From positions 1 to 36,019 of the IMG/VR virus record IMGVR_UViG_3300037502_001445: DNA of 36,019 nucleotides. The stretch is one strand, 5' to 3'. This DNA is from a virus. The position numbers and the translations under genes were made by a program. Position 1 is the stretch's first letter; every line of letters begins with the position of its first letter. This document shows, one piece after another, positions 22,672-30,453 of this stretch. The notes below the pieces were generated by a model, which saw only the letters and a program-made list of their open reading frames with translations, was not told the origin of the DNA and did not search any database.

Positions 22672-25319
22672 TGGCTTCTCTAGCAAACTATGTATTTACA
22701 CTTGTTTTAGATAAAGACGACGCGAACGGAAACAACGTTGGTAAAAACGTGCCGATTCAAATTCGCACCGCTGATGCGGCGGCTAATTTAGTTACGATAT
22801 ACTCTGACGCCGACGGATTAAATCCCATAAATCAGGAAACGTCCGTTACTAACTCGCTCGGCAAATTCAGCTTTTGGGCTGAGCGTGGCCTTTATCAAGT
22901 TTATGTAAATAATCAGCCTAACGAAATTATACCAGTAAACGGGTTTGTTACTTATGATTCGCTAGAGATAACTGACATTGGACAGAGTGCGCAAGAAGTA
23001 GAAGATGCGAAAGACCAAGCTCTTATTGATATTCAATCTGACGTTGACGAGGTTGATTCAGCTAAGAGCAACGCCTTAAACGTAGTCATTCCAGGCTACG
23101 TGCAAGACGTTCAGGACAGAGCAGATCAAGCAGACAATCAAATAGAAAGCATCGTAACAAACACTCAGGATTTAGCTGAAGCAAAGTTAGACGATGTTGG
23201 TTTTATCTATAAAGACCCTGAAACTTTTGCGACTGGATCAACGCTTAGCGGAAACGCAGAGGCGCTACTATGGTCTGTTGACGATGGCGGTAATGGAGAA
23301 TATTACCGCTGGACAGGCGCTTTCCCTAAAGTGGTTCCAGCTAACTCGACGCCTGCTTCAACAGGCGGTGTTGACGAGGGCGCATGGAAAGCAACTGGTT
23401 ACTCATCTTTAAAGCAAGAGCTAGCATCTAGCGATGCAGATAAAGGCGCATTGCTTGTTAAACGTGCAACTGTCAACGTTGCAAGCGTAGCTGACTTAAA
23501 AGCATCACCTGCTACGCTTGGAACTATCATCGAGACTCGGGGATACTATTCATCAGATGACGGTGGCGCTAATAAATATATCGTCGTTCCTGCTGCGACT
23601 GGAACAGATGACGGTGGTTCGTATATTGATATGGACAGCGGGCTTCAAGCTAAAGGATTGTTTCAGAGTAACGTATCTGCGGAGCAATTCGGGGCCGTTG
23701 GGGATGGTGTGGCTAATGACACTCTTGCTTTTGAATCACTAAGTCTTTTTTCAAACGGGAGAATGATTGTTCTACGGGGCGGCGCAACTTACTTGGTTGA
23801 TAGCGTTTCTTTCCCAGCTAACTGCACTTTGATAACCAATGGCGCTAAATTCGTATTTTCGGGCGTGGGCGCAGGGACTAACCAGCGCGTGATTAACGTT
23901 TCTGGATCTGGTCACTTTAGGGCGACTGAAATCCGTGTAGAAGTACCGACAGGGATAGTGCACCAAAACATGGTCAGTGTTTCTGCAAGCACGGTGAACA
24001 TCGACAGAATTGAAGCGATTAGCGCAGACCAACAAGCTTACGGAAACGAGCTTTTAGACGGTGCGGTTAGCATAACGGGTGATATTGTAAACGTTGGCTC
24101 ATATCAAATAACTAATAGTGATCGAGCTTTTATCATTAACGGCTGTAGGAGTGTAGAGGTAGGCGCTGGAGAGATAAACTCATACCGTCTAGGTATTTGG
24201 ATTGAAAACTGTGATACAATAAAAATAAAAGAGCCTGTTGTAAAAACCGCCTCGCCAAATGCAAACTTTGACCCAGGGAACAACGGTATATTGATGGCTA
24301 AAGTCCGCGACGTGTACATCCAAAAACCGATTATCGAAGATGCGGGCGAACACGGTATTCGCGTTGGTGGTGGCGGCGGTTTTAATTCCGACAATATAAC
24401 GATTGACCGTCCTAAAGTTTTACGGCCTGGGCGTAACGGGATAAAAATACGACCTGATGAAGCTAATAAAGCAAATAACGTGTGGATCTTGTTTCCTGAA
24501 GTTGTTGATGCAGGCTTTGGGAGTACAGCGAGTGGTAACAATAAAAATGGGTTGCTGCTAGAACGCTGCGTTTACGCAACGGTTATAGAACCCCGTATAA
24601 TAAAAGACCAACGCGCTGTATCCGCCGTTAGGGGTATTGAATGTTTTGACGTTAACAATATACGTATTGTTGGCGGGTATGTTTATGACCCCGCTGAAAA
24701 CTCACTATTCGTGACCAGTGTAGGCAACGACGATAGCGGGTCTACAATTTACAAAGACATTAATGACTTGTCGGTTTCAGCAGGTTTCCGATCTTCTACC
24801 GCAGGTCAAAGCGGAATACTTGTGGACTATCAAAACGCAAAACTCAGAAACCTAGACATTGACTGCGTGGTAACGGATTCAGGTAATTTCGGCTTTGAAC
24901 TTAGAGACGACTCCGGTTTGGGTGCAATACAACAGCGCGGCTCGTTAAAAATCCGTAGCAACGGAGATTCTTCAGGCGCTTACGGGGGTTCTGGGTTAGA
25001 GCAATCAAGAATGCTTATTGATGTTGCGTCTAGCGTGATTGAGGGCTTTGTAGGATCGGATGGTGTAACAGGGAATAACCTGCCGCACAACGTCTCTATT
25101 TCTAAAGTAGCGACTGGTATTTACGACATAGTTCACAACTTAGGATTTGGAGACTCAAACTTAATCCCGAACATCATCGCGTATGATGCGAACGTTTACC
25201 CGTCAATCATAGCGAATGCAGATATAAACACGTTGCGGGTGAGATTTAAAACTGGCGGCGGTACTGATTTCGATACTGACTTCTTTTTTGAAATTAGATC
25301 CAATGGTCGTTCTTATTGA
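22671..25319 (+). CDS. Tailspike with P22-type head and right-handed beta-helix
   Basis: 882 aa; TAATG overlap with the hub gene. Residues 1-100 resemble the P22 tailspike head-binding domain (YSDADGLNPINQETSVTNSLGKFSFWAERGLYQVYVN). A helical linker with a coiled coil (about 105-180) follows. Near residues 337-350, EQFGAVGDGVANDT starts a pectate-lyase-like beta-helix running to about 750, with turns such as GILMAKVRDVYIQKPIIEDAGEHGIRV. A small C-terminal domain follows. Such spikes bind and often cleave surface polysaccharides; catalytic residues cannot be named from sequence alone. Confidence 0.88.
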   Translation: MASLANYVFTLVLDKDDANGNNVGKNVPIQIRTADAAANLVTIYSDADGLNPINQETSVTNSLGKFSFWAERGLYQVYVNNQPNEIIPVNGFVTYDSLEITDIGQSAQEVEDAKDQALIDIQSDVDEVDSAKSNALNVVIPGYVQDVQDRADQADNQIESIVTNTQDLAEAKLDDVGFIYKDPETFATGSTLSGNAEALLWSVDDGGNGEYYRWTGAFPKVVPANSTPASTGGVDEGAWKATGYSSLKQELASSDADKGALLVKRATVNVASVADLKASPATLGTIIETRGYYSSDDGGANKYIVVPAATGTDDGGSYIDMDSGLQAKGLFQSNVSAEQFGAVGDGVANDTLAFESLSLFSNGRMIVLRGGATYLVDSVSFPANCTLITNGAKFVFSGVGAGTNQRVINVSGSGHFRATEIRVEVPTGIVHQNMVSVSASTVNIDRIEAISADQQAYGNELLDGAVSITGDIVNVGSYQITNSDRAFIINGCRSVEVGAGEINSYRLGIWIENCDTIKIKEPVVKTASPNANFDPGNNGILMAKVRDVYIQKPIIEDAGEHGIRVGGGGGFNSDNITIDRPKVLRPGRNGIKIRPDEANKANNVWILFPEVVDAGFGSTASGNNKNGLLLERCVYATVIEPRIIKDQRAVSAVRGIECFDVNNIRIVGGYVYDPAENSLFVTSVGNDDSGSTIYKDINDLSVSAGFRSSTAGQSGILVDYQNAKLRNLDIDCVVTDSGNFGFELRDDSGLGAIQQRGSLKIRSNGDSSGAYGGSGLEQSRMLIDVASSVIEGFVGSDGVTGNNLPHNVSISKVATGIYDIVHNLGFGDSNLIPNIIAYDANVYPSIIANADINTLRVRFKTGGGTDFDTDFFFEIRSNGRSY

Positions 25320-25343
25320 TATAAACATGCAATTTATAAAGGA

Positions 25344-25443
25344 ATGACATCAGGCATGGAGCTTAACTTTTGTTAAGGCATTATTAATACTAGTAATGGT
25401 TGACTTGGCGATTGTTATGTTTATATTGGTGGCGAAGAAATAA
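25344..25443 (+). pseudogene. Frameshifted tiny membrane protein gene
   Basis: ATG 25344 or 25356 starts MTSGMELNF; a TTTT run (25368-25371) leads to an early TAA. If one T is ignored, the protein continues VKALLILVMVDLAIVMFILVAKK to TAA 25443, a typical tiny one-helix membrane protein just ahead of a terminator. A related small protein (30952) shares the layout and a 14-bp identical stretch. Either a one-base indel, a read error, or a slippage-controlled gene. Confidence 0.5.
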
Positions 25444-25445
25444 TT

Positions 25446-25468
25446 AAAGGGGCTTTCACCCCTTTTTT
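25446..25468 (+). terminator. Terminator after the tailspike region
   Basis: AAAGGGG, loop CTTTCA, CCCCTTT followed by TTT. The stop codon of the leftward 50-aa gene overlaps its T-tract, so it may work for both directions. Confidence 0.85.
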
Positions 25469-25619
25469 ATGAATTTCTCCACATTTTAACGTTAGACCAA
25501 TCAACGCTATCTGGTTTAACGCGCAACTTTTTTTGCCCCGCTGGCTTGATGAATTCAACATCAACCAACTCACCACAATCAGACGGTTTACTATTACCTT
25601 TTAAATTTTTCCATGACAT
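25467..25619 (-). CDS. Antisense-oriented small protein, 50 aa
   Basis: MSWKNLKGNSKPSDCGELVDVEFIK start at 25619 with AAAAGG ahead; ends WSNVKMWRNS. Small, beta-rich, mixed charge; it contains one Cys. It is the only leftward gene between the tailspike and the lysis cassette and is bounded by a terminator, giving a moron-like one-gene unit. No family recognised. Confidence 0.65.
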   Translation of the reverse strand: MSWKNLKGNSKPSDCGELVDVEFIKPAGQKKLRVKPDSVDWSNVKMWRNS

Positions 25620-25634
25620 AATATTTACCTTTTG

Positions 25635-25643
25635 TGCTATGAT
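25635..25643 (+). promoter_or_regulatory. Extended -10 promoter for the lysis cassette
   Basis: TGCTATGAT reads as an extended -10 (TGn plus TATGAT). The -35 region (about 25616) is poor. It lies 30 bases before the 16-aa gene that begins the lysis block. Confidence 0.4.
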
Positions 25644-25672
25644 TTAAATCCATTCACTGATTGGAGTATAGC

Positions 25673-25723
25673 ATGGCGACTACACGACAAAAGAAACGCG
25701 GCGGCGGTACTAAGCGTAAATAA
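25673..25723 (+). CDS. Tiny basic peptide, 16 aa
   Basis: MATTRQKKRGGGTKRK from ATG 25673 with TTGGAG ahead. Its TAA overlaps the ATG of the next gene (TAATG). Very basic, Gly-rich short peptides of this kind appear in some phages; it may be functional or act as a translational leader for the downstream membrane protein. Confidence 0.5.
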   Translation: MATTRQKKRGGGTKRK

Positions 25724-26157
25724 TGATTTATGCTGATTACGCATTGATAGCTTGTTTCGTCCTATCGGCTGTAATGGTTGATGGGCGAAACGCTATAATT
25801 TCGCTGTTTGCATTTCTGTTATCCATTCAGTTTTTTTACATGCCGATTTCGCCAAGCAACACCCATCTTGCAACGGCTTTTATTTACGCCTTATCGGTCA
25901 TTCCTGCTTCATTAAAGCAAAAGCGCTACATTTTTTTGATTTCCGCATTCCAGTACATTATGGCAGTTGACGCATACGCGAGCCCATACAATGAAACGCT
26001 ATTATTTATGGCTTACCCATACGTATCATTTGCGCTAAACTTGTTGCTATTAAGCAATTTATGGAACAAGGAAAATATCAATGCTACTCAAACTGATCGC
26101 TTTTTTGGCATTTTTAGGCGTTGGTCTGCTATTATTAGTCGCATGGATAAACATTAG
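25723..26157 (+). CDS. Polytopic membrane protein in lysis region, 144 aa
   Basis: Four or five hydrophobic segments can be seen (about residues 6-20, 25-42, 48-62, 70-88, 95-112). Ends with a basic cytoplasmic tail ..RRWSAIISRMDKH and TAG. Position before the lysozyme suggests a holin-like or lysis-associated role but its segments are not of a known holin class. It overlaps the next small gene, in a different frame. Confidence 0.65.
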   Translation: MIYADYALIACFVLSAVMVDGRNAIISLFAFLLSIQFFYMPISPSNTHLATAFIYALSVIPASLKQKRYIFLISAFQYIMAVDAYASPYNETLLFMAYPYVSFALNLLLLSNLWNKENINATQTDRFFGIFRRWSAIISRMDKH

Positions 26158-26197
26158 ACACGCTGATAAAAAGCAAAGGGCTAAGAGAAATGAATGA
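26081..26197 (+). CDS. Tiny one-helix membrane protein, 38 aa
   Basis: MLLKLIAFLAFLGVGLLLLVAWINI makes one hydrophobic helix, then a basic tail RHADKKQRAKRNE. ATG 26081 has AAGGAAA about 8 bases before. It lies within the 3' end of the preceding gene in another frame and overlaps the next ATG. Could be a small lysis accessory (pinholin-like or antiholin-like); this is only positional inference. Confidence 0.55.
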   Translation: MLLKLIAFLAFLGVGLLLLVAWINIRHADKKQRAKRNE

Positions 26198-26582
26198 CCA
26201 ACCATCGACCACAGAAGTGTTAAGAGAACACCGCTACGAAATCGACACACTGAAAGAACAGTCGTCTGAAACCAACCGCAATATCAACAAGCTCATCGAT
26301 TCGATGAACGGACTATCGAAAAACTTCGCTGTTTACGCTGAGAAGCACGACCGAACCCGCGACGATGTGACAAAACTCCACGATGAGATTAAGTCCGGCT
26401 TTGTTAGCGTCAGACAGGACTTAGAGCAAACTAAAAAGCTCGTGCAAGCGCACGAAGTCATTATCGCAGGTCATACACCCGTGATTGACTCCCTCAGAAA
26501 ACTTAATAACCGCTTGATGATAGCGGCCATACTCTTTATCGCATCAAGCTCAACGGTAGGCTACTTAGCCGTTCAGGGGTGA
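26190..26582 (+). CDS. XhlA-like coiled-coil membrane protein
   Basis: 130 aa. A long coiled coil (about residues 10-100, TLKEQSSETNRNINKLIDSMNGLSK...) is followed by one C-terminal membrane helix (LMIAAILFIASSSTVGYLAV). This layout matches haemolysin XhlA-like holin partners found directly upstream of phage endolysins. Start overlaps the previous gene by 8 bases. Confidence 0.7.
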   Translation: MNDQPSTTEVLREHRYEIDTLKEQSSETNRNINKLIDSMNGLSKNFAVYAEKHDRTRDDVTKLHDEIKSGFVSVRQDLEQTKKLVQAHEVIIAGHTPVIDSLRKLNNRLMIAAILFIASSSTVGYLAVQG

Positions 26583-26585
26583 TTT

Positions 26586-26990
26586 ATGAACAACTTAGAG
26601 CGCCAGCTATTGCGGCATGAAGGTTTAAAGCTAAAGCCTTACCGCGACACGGTAGGCAAGTTAACCATCGGCATTGGCCGCAACTTAGATGACAACGGCA
26701 TCAGCGAGTCAGAGGCGTTAACTATGCTACGCAACGACATAGCAGAGGTTAAGTCGTCACTAGAGCGCTTTAAGTGGTACGAGCGCATAGATGCTAACCG
26801 ACAAGACGTAATCGCCAATATGTGCTTTAACATGGGATTGCCGACGCTTCTTAAATTTAAGCGGATGATTAAGGCTTTAGAAGATCACAATTACAATCAG
26901 GCGGCCAACGAGATGCTAGACTCTAAATGGGCGCAACAAGTAGGCAATCGAGCCGTTGAGTTAGCCCGCATAATGAGGAATGATTTATGA
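26586..26990 (+). CDS. Endolysin, T4-type lysozyme (GH24)
   Basis: 134 aa. The catalytic triad E12-x8-D21-x5-T27 in RHEGLKLKPYRDTVGKLTIGIG is as in T4 lysozyme, with the GxGxN turn (IGIGRNL) and the C-terminal ANMCFNMGLPTLLKFKRM block. It cleaves peptidoglycan between MurNAc and GlcNAc. There is no signal or SAR segment, so release needs a holin. Slightly short for the family but no motif is missing. Confidence 0.93.
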   Translation: MNNLERQLLRHEGLKLKPYRDTVGKLTIGIGRNLDDNGISESEALTMLRNDIAEVKSSLERFKWYERIDANRQDVIANMCFNMGLPTLLKFKRMIKALEDHNYNQAANEMLDSKWAQQVGNRAVELARIMRNDL

Positions 26991-27379
26991 GCATTTTAAC
27001 CGCTTTAATACCGATTGTCGGAGATGTGCTGGACAGGGTTCTTCCTGACGAGCAAGCAAAGCAAAAAGCAAAGGCTGAGCTAACTAGCAAAATGCTAGAG
27101 CAACAAGCAAATATCGAGAACGCGGCGGCTGGCGTTGTTAAAACCGAGGCGGCAAGCAAGCACTGGCTGGCGGCAAATTGGCGACCACTTTTGATGATTA
27201 CGTTCGGCGGACTTATCGTTGCGCGATGGTTTGGGTGGGCTGCACCCAATCTTACCGAGTCTGAGTACCTTGCATTGTGGGATATTGTCGAGCTCGGTAT
27301 TGGCGGTTACGTCATTGGTCGTTCTGGCGAAAAGATAGCCCCGCTTTTTGCTGATGCAATAAAAAACCGAAAACAATAA
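26987..27379 (+). CDS. Holin, 3-TM type
   Basis: 130 aa, overlapping the lysozyme gene by 4 bases. An amphipathic N-terminus and helical stretch (DEQAKQKAKAELTSKMLEQQANIENAA) precede ASKHWLAANWRPLLMITFGGLIVARW and WDIVELGIGGYVIGRSGEK, the pattern of the GTA/3-TM holin family. It would form membrane lesions that let the lysozyme reach peptidoglycan. Ends the rightward lysis block; spanin genes were not seen. Confidence 0.85.
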   Translation: MSILTALIPIVGDVLDRVLPDEQAKQKAKAELTSKMLEQQANIENAAAGVVKTEAASKHWLAANWRPLLMITFGGLIVARWFGWAAPNLTESEYLALWDIVELGIGGYVIGRSGEKIAPLFADAIKNRKQ

Positions 27380-27383
27380 GCAT

Positions 27384-27419
27384 AAAAAAGCCCGGCGAAA
27401 CTGGATAGAAAAGCCGGGC
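27384..27419 (-). terminator. Terminator of the leftward recombination operon
   Basis: On the minus strand GCCCGGC, 16-base loop, GCCGGGC and then TTTTTT. It is about 60 bases beyond the stop of the NinG gene. In the plus direction there is no U-tract. Confidence 0.85.
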
Positions 27420-27478
27420 AAGCACAACAACGAGAGAGAACGTGAATCGCAGGGAGCATAGCAACTCACATCTTTAAT
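27420..27478. other. Short spacer without gene
   Basis: Contains CACAACAACGAGAGAGAA, reminiscent of leaders of other early genes, but no ORF follows on the plus strand. Nothing else recognised. Confidence 0.4.
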
Positions 27479-28054
27479 TTAGCGCCTGAATAAACGTTTG
27501 TAAAGCCTTTGTTTCTTATTGTATATCCGCTTGATGCGCTCTAAGTATTCTTTGCTAAAAGTACGGGTGCTATTATCCTGCTCTATTCGCTCGACCCGTT
27601 CTATTCCAATACGTCTAATCAAGTTGATTCGATAGTCAACGACAGCGCCAGACATATATCGGTTGCAGTAGTGGCACTGAGCCGCCATGTTAAACAGATT
27701 AAACCGCAAATGACCTGCTGCGCCGCGCGACCGGTAATGGCCGCAGTCTACCTTGCCGCCATACGTATTCCAGTCCATAGGCTTGTTACAGCTAATGCAA
27801 GGCTTACCATAATCGCGAATACGCACAAACCCATTGATTGCCGATTGAGCTTCTGAAATCAACTGTGAGCGAGTTTTATTTTTGCGGCGGTATTCCGTCG
27901 CCTCTTTCCTGTTAGCCTTTTCACGATCGATTTTGCCCTGCTCTAGCGCACACTTTGGATTAGCGCAACACTTCTGCATCGAATTGAAAGGCATAAACCA
28001 TTCGCCGCACTGCGGGCACTTGCGCTTTCGTAGTTTAAATCCGGTGCGTTTCAT
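27479..28054 (-). CDS. ninG: NinG-like recombination protein
   Basis: 191 aa. MKRTGFKLRKRKCPQCGEWFMPFNSMQKCCANPKCAL with two Cys pairs, KANRKEATEYRRKNKTRSQLISEAQSAINGFVRIRD, then CISCNKPM, CGHYRSRGAAGHLRFNLFNMAAQCHYCNR: the full lambda NinG (Rap) signature. Rap is a Holliday-junction-type endonuclease aiding RecA/Red recombination. It is the last gene of the leftward operon with ERF and RecE-like genes, overlapping its neighbour by 4 bases. Confidence 0.92.
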   Translation of the reverse strand: MKRTGFKLRKRKCPQCGEWFMPFNSMQKCCANPKCALEQGKIDREKANRKEATEYRRKNKTRSQLISEAQSAINGFVRIRDYGKPCISCNKPMDWNTYGGKVDCGHYRSRGAAGHLRFNLFNMAAQCHYCNRYMSGAVVDYRINLIRRIGIERVERIEQDNSTRTFSKEYLERIKRIYNKKQRLYKRLFRR

Positions 28055-28659
28055 CCCATGCTCACCAGTTGGTCAATAACATTTTGCGCCTCGGCTTCTG
28101 ATTCAAAGTGTCGAGATAGAATCATTTTCCATATAACCGAAAAGCAGTTGCGGTAAAAATCGTTAAACTGTTCCTGACTCATCGAATTAAAGTTAATCGA
28201 CTTGGCCTGTCGTTTCAGCGTACCGTCAGGATACTGTATTAAATCATAATAACCCACTTGCAACTTTAGCCACTCGACAAAGCTATCAATCGTCACTGGC
28301 GGCGCTTCTATGCGTTCACTTCGTGATTGCTCAATAGACTTAATATAATCGCTGTACGCTTGCCTGAGTGCGTTTTTCGTTGATTCATCGCGTCCGTTCG
28401 CAAGCCATTTTGCAAATTGCGACGCGCCGTGCTTTTCTGCCGGGCTCATATAACCGGTTTTTGGCTCATAGTAATCCATAGCCAAGCGAATCAATCCGCC
28501 GTAGAAAAGCCGGTGGTGCTTTATGCTTCGGTCTGATTGCGTTTTAATCTCAGCTTTGTATATGTGTCCGGCGGATAGCGAGTTCATAACCTCGCGGTCG
28601 ACTTCGGCAACAGGGCAGAATAATCCGCCCTGTTTTGTGATCATCATTTCTTTAGCCAT
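28051..28659 (-). CDS. DUF1367-family phage protein
   Basis: 202 aa. LFCPVAEVDREVMNSLSAGHIYKAEIKTQSDRSIKHHRLFYGGLIRLAMDYYEP is the typical DUF1367 N-terminal block, also LKRQAKSINFNSMSQEQFNDFYRNCF near the C-terminus. Members occur next to NinG-type and recombination genes in lambdoid phages; biochemical function is not established. Overlaps both neighbours. Confidence 0.82.
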   Translation of the reverse strand: MAKEMMITKQGGLFCPVAEVDREVMNSLSAGHIYKAEIKTQSDRSIKHHRLFYGGLIRLAMDYYEPKTGYMSPAEKHGASQFAKWLANGRDESTKNALRQAYSDYIKSIEQSRSERIEAPPVTIDSFVEWLKLQVGYYDLIQYPDGTLKRQAKSINFNSMSQEQFNDFYRNCFSVIWKMILSRHFESEAEAQNVIDQLVSMG

Positions 28660-29494
28660 TGTTGTTTTCCATTATCAACCTTTCTGTTTGCGAAAACTGG
28701 TAGTCGCTACGGCTAACAACTGGCGCATCACCAATATCGCCAGACTCCAAGTATTGCTTGTATTTTTTAAGGGCTGAGTTTCGCAGTTGCATGCCCTGTA
28801 TATTATCGGCTTCTGACAGGACGACGGTTTTAACAGGGTAGCGGCCACAATTTGCAGACTTGCTAACCACGATAAAGCCAAATAGCGGCGTATCGCCAGT
28901 TAGCTTTTGGTGCCCGTCGGAGTAATGCGCATCTTGCATAAAGTATTGGAAATCGTGAATTCCGTACTTAATAAACCGGCCGATGTCGTCTGCGGTTTTT
29001 AAATCAAATATCAACGGTTCGTTCTTAGCCATGCGGTCAGGACGACACTTGCATCGAATTCCGGTTTCTTCATCAGTCCAAAATATGCTTGACTCGCTAT
29101 AGCCTTCCATTTCTAGCCACATTCTAGCGCGAGGGTGAGCCATAATTGAATCAACCATAATGTCAATGCGGCGATTGTCGTCAGCGGTGATGATAGTTTT
29201 GTCTTTATGCTCAGACTCAAATTCAGACCACGCCTCTTTGTTGGCTTTGCTGCGTCGGTCAATATCAAGACCGACGACAAACTCTTTGTTGAACAGCTCA
29301 GGCTCTAACGCTTTACAGTGCGCCGCCTTGCCAATATCAAGAGTTTTAACCTTACCTTCATCTACTGGCGCAGACTTAGACCAAAGCCAATCAGCGATAT
29401 CATCATTAACTGCCGATAGGTCAGACTTACTCATGGCATCAGCGGCGCGATAATCGCGCTCGCTCATGTCCGTAAAAAATTCTGGCTTATTCAT
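28652..29494 (-). CDS. RecE-like exonuclease (PD-D/ExK)
   Basis: 280 aa. LDIGKAAHCKALEPELF, RCKCRPDRM and LIFDLKTADD give the conserved His, Asp and DxK residues of the exonuclease VIII/RecE nuclease domain; the late GFIVVSKSANCGRYPVKTVVLSEA belongs to the same domain. It digests one strand of duplex DNA to give 3' tails for the annealing protein encoded directly upstream. Start MNKPEFFTDMSERDYR at 29494; ATGA-like overlap with both genes. Confidence 0.88.
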   Translation of the reverse strand: MNKPEFFTDMSERDYRAADAMSKSDLSAVNDDIADWLWSKSAPVDEGKVKTLDIGKAAHCKALEPELFNKEFVVGLDIDRRSKANKEAWSEFESEHKDKTIITADDNRRIDIMVDSIMAHPRARMWLEMEGYSESSIFWTDEETGIRCKCRPDRMAKNEPLIFDLKTADDIGRFIKYGIHDFQYFMQDAHYSDGHQKLTGDTPLFGFIVVSKSANCGRYPVKTVVLSEADNIQGMQLRNSALKKYKQYLESGDIGDAPVVSRSDYQFSQTERLIMENNNG

Positions 29495-30209
29495 TGTGCG
29501 CCTCCAGTTTTTTTATTTCTGCTTTTGTTACATCGCTAACTTTGAAATCAGACTCAAGCGCTTCAATAATGGAATCAGCTGAGCGGCCAGCCTTTACTTC
29601 CTCAAGCATTTTTGCACGATGCTGCCGGAAGCCTTTGTATTCAGGTTTGTTCTTGTACTGCTCCGGCAGTCGTCCATCAATATCTTCGTCAGCCGTGGTG
29701 ATACCTAGAGCACCGATTAAAGTGTAGCGTTGGCCGTATGTCTGCGCCGAGCCGATAGCCTGAATCGCGTTCTTGCTACCTGACGTGTCAGGGTTAACGG
29801 TCATGCTCGTTGATTTACTATGGCCTGCAACGTGCGTAATCGTACAGGTAACTGAAATGCCGTTTGCATCATGTACGTTTTGAAACGTGTACGATAGACC
29901 GCACTCATGCAGAGTCGATTTAATCTGTTCGATGATGTCACCGAGCGGCGCGTATTTGTAGTTATGCGCCTGCTTGCGCTTTTCAATGCGCGGGCATTTG
30001 TGCTGAAAGTCAGACAAGGCAACGTTAAATGCCTTTTCAGCTTCACGAGCTTCCCAACGCTCCTGCATCTGCATCAAGCGTTCTAGTTTGTCGATGTCAG
30101 CATCTTTGTTGATTGCCAGCTCGACCAACTGCATAGGATTCGTTTGCTGTGTCTGTTGTTGCGCCACTTCGCGTGATTCTCGTTGTATCAATTCGTTGTT
30201 GTTGCTCAT
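29487..30209 (-). CDS. erf: ERF-family single-strand annealing protein
   Basis: 240 aa. The N-terminal FNVALSDFQHKCPRIEKRKQAHNYKYAPLGDIIEQIKSTLHECGLSYTFQ and TITHVAGHSKSTSMTVNPDTSGSKNAIQAIGSAQTYGQRYTLIGALGITTADEDID patterns define the ERF superfamily. It anneals complementary strands in phage recombination. The C-terminal part is helical and charged. With the RecE-like nuclease it forms a two-component recombinase. Confidence 0.93.
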   Translation of the reverse strand: MSNNNELIQRESREVAQQQTQQTNPMQLVELAINKDADIDKLERLMQMQERWEAREAEKAFNVALSDFQHKCPRIEKRKQAHNYKYAPLGDIIEQIKSTLHECGLSYTFQNVHDANGISVTCTITHVAGHSKSTSMTVNPDTSGSKNAIQAIGSAQTYGQRYTLIGALGITTADEDIDGRLPEQYKNKPEYKGFRQHRAKMLEEVKAGRSADSIIEALESDFKVSDVTKAEIKKLEAHNE

Positions 30210-30211
30210 TG

Positions 30212-30376
30212 TTACTCTCCGTCGTTTTCCAGCATTTCTAATTGCTCGCGCAAATCCTGAATATCAATATTGCGCAAACTTACTTGAAGCGTTCTGCCAT
30301 CGCTTGCAGGCGTTGCTGTAATTGTAATCACATCAGTGCAGGTCAGGGTTAAATCTGCGGTTTCACGTTCAATCAT
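30212..30376 (-). CDS. Small protein opening the recombination operon, 54 aa
   Basis: MIERETADLTLTCTDVITITATPASDGR start at 30376 with CGGAG before; ends with a helix DLREQLEMLENDGE. Beta-rich then helical. Function unknown; a role in recombination or control is suggested only by position at the head of the erf operon. Confidence 0.65.
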   Translation of the reverse strand: MIERETADLTLTCTDVITITATPASDGRTLQVSLRNIDIQDLREQLEMLENDGE

Positions 30377-30391
30377 TTTTATGCTCCGTTG

Positions 30392-30420
30392 TTGTTGTTT
30401 CGTCAGTAATCGTATATCAT
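30392..30420 (+). promoter_or_regulatory. Rightward promoter for the Cro-like/MazG genes
   Basis: TTGTTG (30392-30397), 17-base spacer, TATCAT (30415-30420). It overlaps the leftward promoter of the recombination operon. Confidence 0.5.
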
Positions 30421-30437
30421 GTTTACTATCCAGTCAA
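30409..30437 (-). promoter_or_regulatory. Leftward promoter of the recombination operon
   Basis: On the minus strand TTGACT (30437-30432), 17-base spacer, TACGAT (30414-30409). AGTAA...TTACT half-sites (30405-30427 region) lie across both promoters and are a candidate operator. Confidence 0.6.
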
Positions 30438-30453
30438 CTGCGAGGCATTAAAA

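Noticed and set aside
22671-25319. Diversity-generating retroelement acting on tail genes
   Set aside because: No reverse transcriptase gene and no template/variable repeat pair was seen in the window.
27390-27419. Terminator for the rightward lysis genes
   Set aside because: The hairpin has its U-tract only on the minus strand.
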